Positions 37,789 to 50,900 of a stretch of DNA of 64,000 nt are shown piece by piece. The stretch is from the NCBI RefSeq assembly GCF_037975245.1, contig NC_092569.1, forward strand, positions 30,508,668-30,572,667. Reading direction: 5' to 3'. The notes under the pieces were generated by a model, which was not told where the DNA came from, did not search any database, and saw nothing but the letters and a program-made list of their open reading frames with translations. This stretch comes from Apostichopus japonicus. Taxonomy: Eukaryota; Echinodermata; Holothuroidea; Aspidochirotida; Stichopodidae. How positions within the stretch are numbered: the first letter of the stretch is position 1; every line of letters begins with the position of its first letter. A program made the position numbers and the translations under genes.

Positions 37789-39457
37789 TATGATGCCTAC
37801 GTCACACCCTGTTTGCGGAATCGAGTATCCTCACATCTGATTGAATAAACATGTCAGCTGTTTTGTTGGGCTTTCACTGAATGTTTATTATCTGTAAAAA
37901 TTACATCCATACTGACTGTAAACAATAAAAAAATCGTTGTCATTTATATAAGATATTGAATCTAAGGAGCTTGTTTTGACATTTAAAAAGGTACACTGAT
38001 ATCAGATTACAAACCTCTCTTTCAATTAAAATATTATTTTAATTTGTAACAAGAAAGGCTCAAGGGGCTTTAAAACTAGTAAAGAATGCAGAGGAGAGAC
38101 GAGTGGTCGAGGAGAAGGCTAGACGTGGGACCTTATTCGTTCCCACGGCAGCAAACCAAACGTAAAAGTTTTCTAAAAAAAACATTCTAGTTCAGCTGAA
38201 TTATTTCAGATGATCTACAGCGATGCGCATGCTGCGAAAATTCTGTCACTTTTTTCCACCTTCTTTAAATGACTGCCATTTCGTCATTTTTCATTCGATT
38301 TGACTGATCGTTTGTCAGAGGTTCGAGTGACTTCATCTTCTTTATATGCAATCATATTTGTTAGGTCATTTGAGTTCAAAAGAGATCCTTTTCTGATCCT
38401 CCTAGAAATGTCGTCCAAATCTGCTGAAATATTGTGGAAATAATGTTTGAATAATGGTGAACCAAAGTTGTTTGGAGGAAATGTTTGTTTCGTCATCTAT
38501 GGGCCCAAAACCGGGCCTTCTGTGTGTAATGTTGGCCACAGATCATATGCAGTGAGCATGAAATTTGTTTCACAACTATTTACTATTCATGACCAGCTTG
38601 CGTTTTATGTGAGTAGCAAAATGTCTTCCAACTTAATTTTACCGTAATTTTGGGAAATAATTCCACCCGTGGGAGACTTCATCATGTCAAATATTTAGTT
38701 TCTATGCAGGCTTTCTATCTACTTCGATGGCATACTCTGTACAAGGACTACTTGGCAGATTTGCAATTTGAACTTTTTCACGGTTGTATGTGGAATATGT
38801 GAGAATGACCTGTATTGTTGGAGCCGATTTTCTCTGCGGTACGTCGATTGTAAACAAGTTGAAGGTCGTTCTATTATTTTATAGGGGCAATTTTAGGACA
38901 GCGCAATTTAAACGTGATATCCACAACATTTTAGCAGACTTAGCAGAGGAATACTTTTTTTTTTGGTTTGCGTTCTAATATTGCATGAATTAAAACTACG
39001 AAGTACATATACTGTTGGTTCTTTGTTTTTGCAATGGGGCAAAGTTAATCCCTAGTAATTAGTATAACGAAATATTGTATACAATATGTTCGTGACAGTG
39101 TTTCCAAGCAAAACAGGAGATGGAGGAAGGAAATGAAACCCGATGTGCTGCTTTGTCTTACTTTTTTGCACAAACAAATGAATAAACCGCTCAAAAATGT
39201 TGTCATTTCTCAGCGTTGCTGCTCTAGTTGGTTACTTGCTGGTAGCAAAGGATACTCAGCCATGTTTTTTGCGGGTGTGCGGGTGTCGGTGTGTGCGCTT
39301 CTGTGACACTTGCGTGGGTCCGCGATATCTCCAAACGGAGTGATGGTTATTTGTCATACTTTCTATGTAGATGTATTATAGTATGAAGTTGTGATCCATC
39401 TTTCTTGGCAATGACCTTATGAATACTAATGTGGTGATTGGATCAAACGTAAAAATC

Positions 39458-40050
39458 TTTACATTACTATAACTCCAAAACCGTGATTCTGACTGTAGAT
39501 AACTTGGGATGTTGTTGTTGGTTAATAACTAGCCCATGTAGGCCCAGATTTACATTTCCACATAAAATGCATTTCGGGACGCATTCTTTTGGCCCGAGTT
39601 TGTGGGCCCCAATATTTTTGGGACCATTTAGGCCCACTATTTCTTTACATTGCAATAACTTCGCAACCGTAGGTCGAATTTTAGCCAAACCTAGAATACA
39701 GTTGTTGGTTAATAGCTCGTACATTTAGGCCATCTTGGCCCAAACAAATCCGGGCCCGTTTTTGGGCCGGGTGGCCCAAATTTTTTTCCACGTCAAAAGC
39801 ATGTTGAGGCACATTGTATGGGCCCAAATACTTGTAGGACCACTTGGGCCCACATTTTGGAGGGTCCAATTTTTTTGGGGAAACTATATTTTGAGCCACT
39901 TTGAGTCAAATATATTAGTGACCTTTTAGGCGCAAAATATTATCGGGACCCAATTTTTTGGGAGGTGCCAAATTTTTAATTTGCAATAACTCCACAACCT
40001 TAAATCAGACTGTAACCAAACTTGGAGTTAGTTGATAGCTGGTATGTGTG
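39458..40050. repeat. Degenerate GGCCCA-rich repeat block
   Basis: Units starting near 39458, 39647 and 39979 share ATAACTCCACAACC-like and TTGGTTAATAGCT-like segments. GGGCCC/GGCCCA motifs are scattered between them. Overlapping open frames on both strands are a side effect. Confidence 0.6.
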
Positions 40051-41015
40051 GGCATAAATATTTTGCTATTGATTGATGACATAAAACACTTAAAGATATC
40101 ACTTAGCAAGATACAGTAGCGCCTATTGAATTCTTCTTTATCACTCGTTCCATATAGTGTGTATCGTAATAGTCAACGCAAAAAGAATAATTTGAGTGAT
40201 ATTAATATTTCAATAGCCGTTCCGGCTTTCAAGATATTCAATGTTAAAGTGTACTATATCTCCGGATACTCCTTACGTTAGTGTTAAATTGATGATGGCG
40301 AGTCCCGCGTATTACGGGACTGAATGTTCGGAACCAAATAATTTCCCTTTAACTTTATGTAAACGAGGTAGAATTCTTGGATAACTTTCAATACCACTTT
40401 TGCTGGAAAACAAAATGAAATGAAGTATCATGGTTGCCTTTGTACTGTTTGATCTGATGACATCACAAGGAAATAGATATTGACGTATCGATAAAGTGTC
40501 ATCAGATTCTTTAATACATGAAACTGAGGCGTTTTGTTATTGACCTTAGTGATTATCTGTGTTATTGCATGCTAAAGGAGCTATATGACACAAGGCTGTT
40601 ATATAAAAATCCGATTTAAACCCACCCCACCCCAATACACCGTTACACTTAATTATGGCAGAAATTAACCCCTTAAACAGAATATAAGATTGAACAGGAA
40701 CGTATTTGATATTGACTAAAACTTCAATTCAACAATTATACTTACAAAGCGAAAGAAAAACACGAGATGCAATTAAATGAGAAGTGTGTCTACACAATCC
40801 ATGAAACATTTTGGCTACACGAGTACGTTTCGTGTTTAATTTGAAGAGCCCCCTCTATTTGCTTCCGGAAGGTACACATGTCATAGCCATCACTCCGTGC
40901 TTATAATTGATATTAGTTTATTCAACGTATTTCTATAAATATTTAAACAAAATTCAAAAAAATATTATCGTAATCACTTATTCAACCTTTTAAATTTGTC
41001 GGAATGTTATAAACG

Positions 41016-41018
<3 letters not shown>

Positions 41019-41069
<51 letters not shown>
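41019..41069. repeat. (TA)n microsatellite
   Basis: About 50 bp of uninterrupted AT alternation. Confidence 0.95.
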
Positions 41070-41071
<2 letters not shown>

Positions 41072-42608
41072 TTTTGATATGTTGATATAAATTCGGACAT
41101 ACTCCTATTATATGTGACATGCTTATATTATTTTGGGACATTTTGCACCAAATGGCGTGAATTCAAATGCCAAAATGTTCTCTACAAATATGATATTAGC
41201 AGTTACATTCGACATGTTCATCTAATTTTTCGACACTCTAATATTATTTTGGAAATGCTCATTTTATTTTTGGACATACTTATATAAATTTCGACATACC
41301 TATATAAACTTGGACATACTCCTATTTGGACATGCTTTTATTGTTTTGGACATTACACGTATGGCGTTCCGTACTACGACCAGTGTAAAAGTAAATTTGT
41401 CGGAACATTCTCCGACTTTTTGAAGCACGAATGGTTACAAATTGAGTGGCTGTCGTCATAATTGGAAGAGCCCCCTCAATTCGATTTGAAGAGTGCACGC
41501 ATCACGGGAGAATCTTTACATAGTTTTCTGAAATATGTATTGATAGAATTGATAAGCAAATATTGAAAGAAATATTTTTCCAGCAATTTTTAGCAATATC
41601 CGTCAATATTAATTTCACAATATATTCAATAAGAATACTTTGTCGGAACATTTTTAGGTTGTTATCAATTTGCTCTAGTGGGCTGATACGTGAAGGTTAA
41701 GTATTATGGAAAATGGTCCGGTAAAGTCCCCAAAAGTATACTCATAAGTCTACTTAAATGGTAACGTATAACATCTTGTTCTTTGAGGGTGAAGATACGA
41801 CCCGCCTAAATGTGAATCTTTCAGAAATTTCTCTGCCGTTTTAATTAGAAATACTACAATAAAAAACAATAAACATGTTTATGAGTCATCTCAAAGCAAT
41901 GTTAGTGTTAACAGTCTTGTTGGCATTGACAGGATTATACGTCGAGTCCGTTTATCTTGCTCTTAATTGTTAACATTTGTTCAGTGTGAAGTAATACTGG
42001 TTCCATATATTAAGGTATAAACCACAGTCAGTTTTTTATATTGCATTATCTTTTCGTTGTAGTATTTGGCATCCATAAGTTAACACAAAGTCATGATATA
42101 TTAGAAAATATTCTAGTCACATTTTAGATGCTCTGATTGTAGGAAAGAGCGGATGGGATGCTCTCAATGAAATATGCGGGTATTAGAGACTTTGCTATAA
42201 TTTTTCCACTCTTTTAGCCTTTCTTTAGTTGATGTTTTCTAAAAAATATCTTCTTTCTACACTGTTAAAACACTGGGTAAAAAAATTGTTGGGCAAGTAC
42301 CCGTTCAACTGTGTTGGTCAAATAGTGCCCAATTTATACATAAAAATGATCGAATCGCAGATTAGTTTGTTTACCCATCGAGTTGGTAAACTTCTTGCTC
42401 ATATTTGTCCACATGTTGGTCTTTTCTGTCATCGTAATCGTATGTTGGGCGAAATTTCGGTTCTTTATACCATACGCTGGGCAAGCATTCGGCTTTACCT
42501 TGGCGACGTTTACCAACGTTGGGCAACTTTGAATGCAAAGTGTGCTTGAGCGCGCGTGCACGACGAAGGGTTACATATTCCGTCGAGTTGACAGCCTCAA
42601 AAGTCGAA

Positions 42609-42669
42609 ATGGAAGATCTACTCAAGAGCTGGGGGTTGTTTGTTCCCGACATAGTTCAGTCTATGGAAG
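42609..42669 (+). CDS. Possible first exon in the transposon (SAM-like start)
   Basis: MEDLLKSWGL and ten following residues end at a GTAATC donor in phase 1. The start resembles SAM-domain (sterile alpha motif) proteins of the uncharacterised SAMD3-like kind common in aquatic animals. The similarity is short and from memory; the frame also stays open to 42812. Confidence 0.3.
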
Positions 42670-43744
42670 GTAATCATTTCAGTGAAGGGATTGAAGTAAT
42701 CGGAATAAACTGGGACGATTCTTTCACACAATTTTCATCAACATTTTGTACTCCTATGCTAGGCCTAGTAGTAATACTAACGTTAGCGTATAGAGCCTAT
42801 ACAGTAGTGTAGCCTATCACAGTGACAAAAGGATACCTGTATATCGACGTACGTACTATATGCCTAGCCTAGATTACTTAAGCGAGTCATACTCCTACTA
42901 GGCTAGTTAAGGTTAAGTGTGGAGTTCGAACTTCCAATAACCTTTTCTATCCTTTTAATAAGCCTATGGTGATCCGTGGTTGAAATCTTGGGCTTATGTT
43001 TACAATGTGTATCGTTTTTATTATGCTACAGTGGCAAGCTACAGTAGCTTCAGCATATTACGGTAATTTCTTAGTGTTTATTGTAGATAATATAGAAACT
43101 AGGTCAAATGACAATAAATTAAGTCAGCAGAGGTCAAACAATGACCTTTAACCATATTGCCTCAGGAACAACCAGGTTGATGATGTTAAGTATGTTCTGT
43201 ATATTTCCAATATTGAATACAGGATCACTATCTTTCTTTGAATGGGAGGGGGGTCTCCCAGCTACTTACCTACCCTATGGTTTCTAACCTGATGACTATT
43301 GAATTTGGTATTTACTTCCCGATAGACTATTATATTACAACAACCATTGATTTTGAGGTTTTTATGCTTTGCTAAATTTGGCATTTTGGTTTTCACTTGC
43401 AGAGGAGAAGGACAACCTGTCATTGCTCATGTTACCACTTATTTTTGGGACCAGGAGCAAGGCCAAAACTGGAAGACGATCAGCGGCAACAGATCATGCT
43501 TCATCATTTATGAATTAAAAAGGGTATGTCTAAATGCATTATTCATATCAGCTGCTGACTTTGCTTGTAATCAGCTAGGGTACTCTATCTTGATGGCCTC
43601 ACTCCACTCAGGTGAAAATGTGAACTTGTGAGGAACCTGAGCAAAACCCTGTGTGGATTACAAAGACTGCAGCAACTTACTCTCCAGGATTGTTGGAGAA
43701 TTGTGACAGGCTCCACTGATCTGTAAAACCCTTAAAGCTGTATT

Positions 43745-43860
43745 TTCATCATTATTGTTATTGTTGCTGTTCTTCTTTTTTTTGTTCTTGTTCTTCTTGT
43801 CGTCGTTTTTGGTGGTAGTAGTAGTATTAGTATCAGTAGTATTAAGTGTAGTATTGCTAT
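43745..43860. repeat. T/G-rich trinucleotide-like microsatellite
   Basis: Runs of TTG, TTC, GTC and GTA units. The antisense N/T/K-rich reading frame here is an artefact. Confidence 0.85.
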
Positions 43861-44346
43861 TGCTGGGCATTGGATTGTGAAAAATCCCTGAGTTCAAAAC
43901 TAGCATGTACCCATTGTGATCTACATTTATATTTCGAATGGGAAGGAGGTGCCAACTAATGCCCTACGACAATCTTCTTGTTCACTTAGATGATCTTAAG
44001 CCAGTTAAGTCCCTCCAAACTAATTCTACATATGAATCAGTGGTGTGTTGGTATCATCCTACTGGTTAGACATATCAAAAGGGAGCGTTTCCATTTTTAA
44101 TTCATACTACAAGTTCAATAACATATTTTTGATATGCATAAAGTAAATGGTTTTGGCTGTAATATAGAACACACCAGAAATAAATCAATTTGAACATGGA
44201 ATACTAAAAGCTACTTTTCATTGCTTCTATTGGTTTCACAGGAGCACACCCATTTGCCTTCATACTTACAGGGAATAAGCAGTGAATGAAGATCTCAGCC
44301 TTTCATCCTTGGGTTTTACTCAGACTTCAAGCTGACACCATCACAA

Positions 44347-44571
44347 GTGTTTGTTATCTTGGAGAGGCACGCAGTGAGCGTGCAGACACTCTCTGAAGGA
44401 GTCGACATCTGCTATAAAGCACACTACATATTCAACTTGCAGTACCAGCACCACTGCCGAAATGTTTGGGATTTCATTGAAAGTTGCATATATAAACAAT
44501 CAAGAATGAAGAATCTTTCCTCCTCCATCCGGTCTTTCAGAGCTTTCATGAAGAATGCTGCCAGTCCTTAA
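44347..44571 (+). pseudogene. C-terminal fragment of an uncharacterised SAMD3-like family protein
   Basis: The segment VDICYKAHYIFNLQYQ followed by WDFIESCIY resembles the conserved C-terminal block of uncharacterised proteins often found with SAM domains in fish, cnidarians and echinoderms. The frame ends at a stop at 44569. Upstream the reading continues only in fragments, so it is a terminal exon or decayed remnant. Confidence 0.4.
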
Positions 44572-46939
44572 ACAGTTTATCACCTGGCTCGGAGCCTTTT
44601 TTCCTCGAGGTATCATAATGGGATACATATCCAAAGCCATAATACCACTGTTTCAAACTTCGACACAAATTACAAGGTGTCTAGAAATTCATTTTTGAAG
44701 CATGCATTTATCATGGAATTGGTTAAAAAAAAGTGGATGATACGAGTATATGTAGGTTACATTTGTGTTATGAACGTGCTGAAATGGGCAGTTGCCGTGA
44801 TTTTACGGCTAATTAATGAACTATTAGCTACTGTACCACTTAAGTTAAGATATTTCGCAGAACTAGTCCATAGGAATTTTTATGTACAACTCAACATCTA
44901 GATTTGAACTTACTCTGTAATTGTATTCACTTAAATCAAAATGACAACATTATTAAGGGCACCCATGAAAGGCAGAGCTTCATGCACAATGTGACTGCAA
45001 ATGTAATTTTGAAACTTACTCTTGATTTGCACCACCAATTAAAATTCTTCCAGCAACTACTGTGTGATGAGCTAGTGTACAATCAACTGACATACTTGTG
45101 CTCTTTCTATCCACTATTTTTACATTTTTACATATGTAGAATAGACCCTTCCCCCTCCCCCATCTCAATGTAATGAACTTGCAAACATTCCCTTAGCCTG
45201 TGTTACCTTGTATATTTGGAAACTGAAAGGAAACTGAACAGTGTGCCTTACGTGATTAATTTGCATAAGAATATCAGTATAAAATGCATATCAATTAAAT
45301 TTTACCTTGAAGTTATTCCTCAATGTGTCCTTTTCAGATATAATAGGCACCTTAGCAGATTTCTCTCAATGCTTCACAGGATTTATTGATTTTCTCCAAA
45401 AAGTTTAAATTCTTCAGTTCTCTGCGTGACTTACGTGACAAATGTTGAGGGCGATATAATTCGCAATGGGAAAGCATTAATGTTTCGCAGTGGTGACAGA
45501 ATTTATTTTGGGTTTTCAAAGTTCAGGAACTATAGGCTTCTAAATTAACTACAGACTTGTACTGAACATGATATTGAAAACAAGTGTAAAATTTCGCTCT
45601 GAGTTGTGTCTTACGTCATGTGGAATGGTCCTAAAGAATGTTATCAGTTTTTAAATCATATGAACATTGTATAGCTTGCTTCACAGCACAGAAACACAGA
45701 AATTAGCATAGCAATATATCAAAATTTGCGGATCTTTGTTTTAATTATCATGAAGAACATTTTCAAAGACATTTTTTGGCCAGCCCTCATATCTCCTTTA
45801 ATTCCATTATTCATTTGAACAAAAGTTTAAAAGTGTTCCATTCATGTTCATCAAAAAAAGAGACTTTTCCTATTCAACAATTTAAAGATGGCTAGTTATG
45901 TAGTAATCATTTTGTGGAAAATGTTTTGCCAATATCATTAGATTGTGGAAGACAATTGTTCAAGTGCAAAAGAGATTGCTGTAAATTTTGTAAATTCAAC
46001 TTTGTACATGGTTCCACATAATTATTAATTAATTAATGATGAGTTTAAACGACTCCAAAGGAAATAAGTGATTAGCTATGGTCAGAAAACATAGGTCCTA
46101 ACATAGATCTAGAGAGGGAGTGAGTCTGACCACAGCAAATTTCCATTTCCTAAACAAGAAAAGACAGCAAGGGCAGTACTGGGCTGAAGGCAGTAAGCAT
46201 TTAGGTACAAGAACATTGCTGACAACCTGCTTTGCTTCCTGTTTAACTATAGTATGGAGCTTTACACCCCTTGATTGCAGCCCATTTTGATCCACCCTTG
46301 CATTGGTTAAATATTAATTTTAACCAGTACACTTTCAGACATGGGTACTCCAGAAATGAAGGGTGTATATGTGCTTTTGATCCACATTACTGAAACTTTT
46401 GGGGTTAAACTTAAGTTAAAAGGTTAAAATATTAATGCAAAGTTGGTGTATGATGTACAAGGGAGATTTTAGTTCTCATGGCAAGGAATCACAAAGCCAT
46501 TGGCATTTTTTCCATAAAATTTATCTTGTGGGATTCTTAAGAAAATTGAGGCCACAAATGTTAATGTCACTTTAGGGAAGGTTGTTTTCAGATCAAAATG
46601 AGTTTCCAAGGAATGTGCGTGAACCATACATAAATGAAACATATGGCTTCATTAATTAATTTATTTCAGTTCATACCCTTGTTTCAAGAATACCTGAATT
46701 TAAGACTTCTTATATCAAATTATACTGTTCAGTCAACAATAAGTTTCTTCAACCATTATAGTTATATGTCTTCTTCAAGTTCAGTTCATTCAACAATAAG
46801 TTTATTCACCCATGATAGTAATATATGTCTTCTTCAAGGTCAGTGAATAAAGGTGTTCCATGTATTACAAAATACAGTATCTTTCTTCATTTCAAAGGAT
46901 GTGATGTCTTAGATTTTTTAGAATTCCAACAGTTCTTTT

Positions 46940-47340
46940 CCATTATTGCCCAACACGATCTAAGAAACCCCAACAGTTGGAAGTGGTTCAGGATTAACCC
47001 AACATTTGGTTGTTGCAAATGCCCAACAAAATCCATGAGTTGTCCAACAATTGGGACAAATTTAGTATACACCCAACAGGTGGCTAAATGAACTGCTCAA
47101 CAGATGGATACATTACTGGTGCCTTAACCCATACGTTGGTTAAATGATTTGCCCAACAAAATGAATGACCCACCCAACAGTTGAGGAAATGGCTAACCTG
47201 AACAGTTGGGTAATTCCCCTCCCAACTGTTGAGAATTTATTATACCTATTTGGGTTGGTCAATTTTTGCCCAACTTTTGAGGTTGCTGAATACATGCCCA
47301 ACGTTGGTTAAAAAGTTGGGTAAATTTTGCCCATTATTTT
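46940..47340. repeat. Subterminal CCCAAC/GTTGGG repeats of the transposon
   Basis: A dozen or so CCCAACA or TTGGGTA motifs in both orientations at irregular 15-40 bp spacing. Such arrays are typical transposase-binding regions in some DNA transposons. Confidence 0.65.
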
Positions 47341-47349
47341 TAACAGTGT

Positions 47350-47863
47350 ATTGACGAAGACTCAAGGTTTACTCCTATACTTCCTACTTAGAAATTGCTT
47401 GAATTAATACATGAATCGAAACTTGGAGTTCAGAGAAATTAAAATGTTTCAAACGATACCAGAAATTCGGTGACGAAAATGTGTTTTATATATAAACGCC
47501 AGTTCTTTGAGTAATCTACAAGACTCCTCTATATGTTGTTTAATACGAGGGAATGGAGTCGGAATTTTTAAATCTCAAGGGGTTGCCTAATATTTCTTAT
47601 ATTGGTTATATGTTTAAGACAGTAGTTAAGCTTTAAATATTTGCTGAACTGGAAGGTGATTGGTGCGGATGATCATGTGTTTATAGACCTTAACCAGCAA
47701 TTCGGAGAAGGAAGAATTCTACATTTGGGACAATCAATCAGATGAAAAAAAAAATGAGTTAGGGTAAAAAGACAGTTATGTAGACTAATGACAAAGTTAG
47801 TGAGACTGACTGTGTTTAAACCTTTGAAAAATAACTCATTAAAGGAGTCGCCCGGAATATCTC
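47350..47863. other. Sequence downstream of gene C stop
   Basis: A patchwork of pieces matching the gene A 3' flank (47495-47580 matches about 1955-2035; 47690-47890 matches about 4430-4680). No canonical AATAAA is present on the minus strand. Confidence 0.6.
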
Positions 47864-47994
47864 TTATATGATCACTTCGTGTGAATATAAACCACCTCTG
47901 TGTTTTTCTGCGCAATCGAAGGTACTCGATCCATCATTGTTTTGATCGTGCGTACTAAATCCATATCCTGAATTTGCTGCCATTGCGTTATTAC
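47864..47994 (-). CDS. Gene C exon 10: truncated FBG2 C-terminus
   Basis: After TTCTAG the exon reads NNAMAANSGYGF, DQNND, DCAEKHRGG and then continues into unrelated DNA as LYSHEVII-stop. The new DNA matches sequence about 1.1 kb downstream of the same point in gene A (around 4600-4680). So a deletion removed the insert, the ligand-pocket cysteine and the C-terminal strand. Confidence 0.75.
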
Positions 47995-50900
47995 CTAGAA
48001 GGAAATAAACAAATACTTAATGAAGTTATATTTTTTTCAAGTCTTGTTATTTGCATACTGGACGTTATTAAACTACCGGGGTTAGTTTGCTGTAATTGTC
48101 GGTTGTTAGTGCGTTTGTTGTTGTGTTAGTTCATGCTTGGATTTGACTTTAATTTAAGTTTTTTCATATAGAAGTTCTTGAGCTTTCCCAAATAGGTGTC
48201 AATTTCCGGTCAATTTTGACGATTTTCTTTGGGAGCCTTAGTTCATAAATCGTTCATAAATAAATAATATATATTTGATATAAATAGTAAACGCTATGGT
48301 ACTTTTCAATTTTGTGACGAATATTATTTAGTAAAGCGTTTAAAGGTAAATTGTGTCATGAGTAGAAATGTAAACAGCAAATTCTTTGTAGTACTTCAAT
48401 TTCTGACAAATGAAATGTGTAGTTTTGCTTTTTAAACTACTAGGTTTTCAAATAAGAAGAAAAACATGTAAAGTGTTGGAATTTCTCATCTTTGTCACCA
48501 TCATCTTTGTGGAACGTCTTAGCTTGCATCTGACGTTTTTACATCCTTTTGATCATTAAAAAATAATAAGATACCTACATTTATTATTATACATTTATAC
48601 ATATAAGAAATAATGCAGGTAGTGCCATTTGGAAATGTAAAACGAACAATTTTCTTGACTGATCTCTCACAAAAACGTCCGAATTATTTGATATTTTCTA
48701 TTACCATTGTAATATGATAGGCCTCTTGATAATTCCATGAACAAATATTCAATGGTCTAATGAAACTTAATTTGTTTCTCTTTTGAAAACGGTAAAGTCA
48801 TGTTTCATGATATTTCTAGGTTCCCATGATAGTTATTTTGCCTTTCTTTTCTAAGATTGACAAAGTCTATATGAAAGTGCAAGGTCTAGTACATACCTAA
48901 GTATCTACACTATATTTGTAACATGACCTGAGTATATGTACGAGTGTAATTCCTATAGTGTGATTACAACTACAGGTAGTTATGTTAGAATAATATTATG
49001 TAATAACTAAAAGTCTGCGTATGATTGACATTTAGCACAATACATACCAGCATTTCCATTGTAGCCATCCAATGACAGTTGGTATTTGTCTCTCTCGTTA
49101 CTGATACTGAAAGATGAATAACGGGTGTGGTATGTTGATCCTTCCGTGTTTGTCTTTTCTATTAGGAGTTGGTAGTTTTTTTTATTTGTCAATTTGTATA
49201 TTTTATCGTTGCCAATCCAATGATTTCCTGTGAGACTTCCAAACCTGTTTTTGTACTCATTCCAGTTTCGATAAAAGCTGACGGATCTACTTGTACGTCG
49301 TTGCAAAATCTGTAAAGAGAATCACTTAGTTTATATATGAAAAGTAAGTAATGTATGAAATATCACATTGTACTACAATAAGCAAGATAAATTAATTGAA
49401 GGTCAATAATCCGATTTGTTTTAAACTGAAAGGAAGATGGATCATTTAATTAAATAATTGAATGATTTACTTCAAATGTTAGTCAACGAAGTCCTGTCAT
49501 ATAAGAAAACACAAGTTTAACATGGGAAAGCTATTGATTGTCAATGGCTAAACTTACTGTACAACCCCCACTAGAAAATTCACAAAAAACTTCAAACCCG
49601 GAGCTTCCAGCGGGATAAATGGTATATTTTCCGTTATTTCTTCTACCCGCTGTGTGAAGATCAGAACAATCTCTCGGTCCACTGCGGGTACATGTAGCAC
49701 CATCACCTTCAAACCATTCGTTACAGTAACATCTACGGATATCATTCCGCTCCTCGCAGGTTGCGTCTTCACTACAACTGTACCTCTCACTTGTTAGTGC
49801 GTTACTGTTGCAAGTAATCCGTAAGGAACAGTCAGAATTTATGTATGATTCACCTTCCTGGAAAGATAAATGTTAAACGACATATTCCAAATATAGTAAA
49901 ATATATGTTAATTTGTTACATTTTTAACGACTTTTGATGACACACTGGATTAAAACTAATATACGGTCATAAGCGTTTTAAAGATATTAGGTAAAGTTCA
50001 TCGTTCTGAATGTATCATAATTGCGTTGCCATATCTATGTATTTTCGCTAGGTCTAAATGAATTACAGGCAAATAATTTAAGATACCCTAAAAGATTCGT
50101 ACTGACCCTTACTACACTTCCTTTGGCAGCAACGAAGCAGTTGTGGGTGCACGTCACTCCGTCACCTTGGTAGTTTTGATTGCAGTAACATTTACGGACA
50201 CCGTTCCTCTCATCACAGGTTGCATGATCACTACACTGGTAACTCGCCTCTATTATCTGGTTGTTGCTACAAGTTGATCTTCGTGTACATCTTGAATTGA
50301 TGTAAAACTCGGCTTCCTAATATAAGATATTCAGTGAGAAAAATATAATAATAAAGGAATTTTGGATTTGCGGTTGTCACAGTGAAAGGTACAGCATTGC
50401 AAGATTGGCTGGCCAATTTCATTTTTTTCTGGCAAAGAATATCAACTTTTAAGAAAGTTTAATGCGGTCTTTGCAGCCATCTCTGGTGTTGGGGGCCTAG
50501 GGATTTAAAATTATTTTGTTTTGTTTAAAGTAGCTGTCAAATGTTGCATTCCTTGAAGGTTTATAGCCACTAAAAACTTAAAATACGTTTGAAACGCACT
50601 ATTTAGGTAAGAAGTACCCAATAATATTCTTTAAGGTTTTTAAAGGAATGCACACCCGTAGAAGTAATATTATGCTTCTGACTAAATGTAAAACATCCCT
50701 CGACTGACACTTTTGCCTGGCCTGTCGAATAAAATGGGATCCAAGGTCCCTGCCTAACCACGATGCGCTCACCACACGGTTATCTTTAAATGTAATGCGA
50801 TACTTGACAAGTTTATATAGTAAATGTTTGCATGAAATAATATGAACAATGAATTAAGAGCTAAGCATTTTAAATGGCATGAAAGAACTGTACTGACCCT

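Larger units (their letters stand above)
36734..42030. other. Intergenic DNA between genes B and C
   Basis: Contains a 184-bp tandem duplication, a GGCCCA-rich repeat block, a (TA)n tract and AT-rich sequence. Around 40440-41000 there is weak similarity to 20140-20900. No gene is supported. Confidence 0.55.
42260..47348. mobile_element. 5.1-kb DNA transposon with TA target duplication
   Basis: Ends with perfect 11-bp inverted repeats CACTGTTAAAA / TTTTAACAGTG, flanked by TA on both sides. Similarity extends inward as TGGGTAAAA/TGGGCAAAA. The 3' end (46940-47340) carries many CCCAAC/GTTGGG subterminal motifs, and the 5' end a few. The interior holds apparent fragments of a spliced plus-strand gene. 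It interrupts a block otherwise duplicated from the gene A 3' flank. The superfamily is not identified. Confidence 0.65.

Noticed and set aside
38284-38978. Small frames in the B-C intergenic region
   Set aside because: Short, overlapping on both strands, with no family motifs or plausible splice partners.
39467-39929. Overlapping P/G-rich frames on both strands
   Set aside because: They arise from GGCCCA repeats; both strands are equally open, and there is no recognisable domain or splice context.
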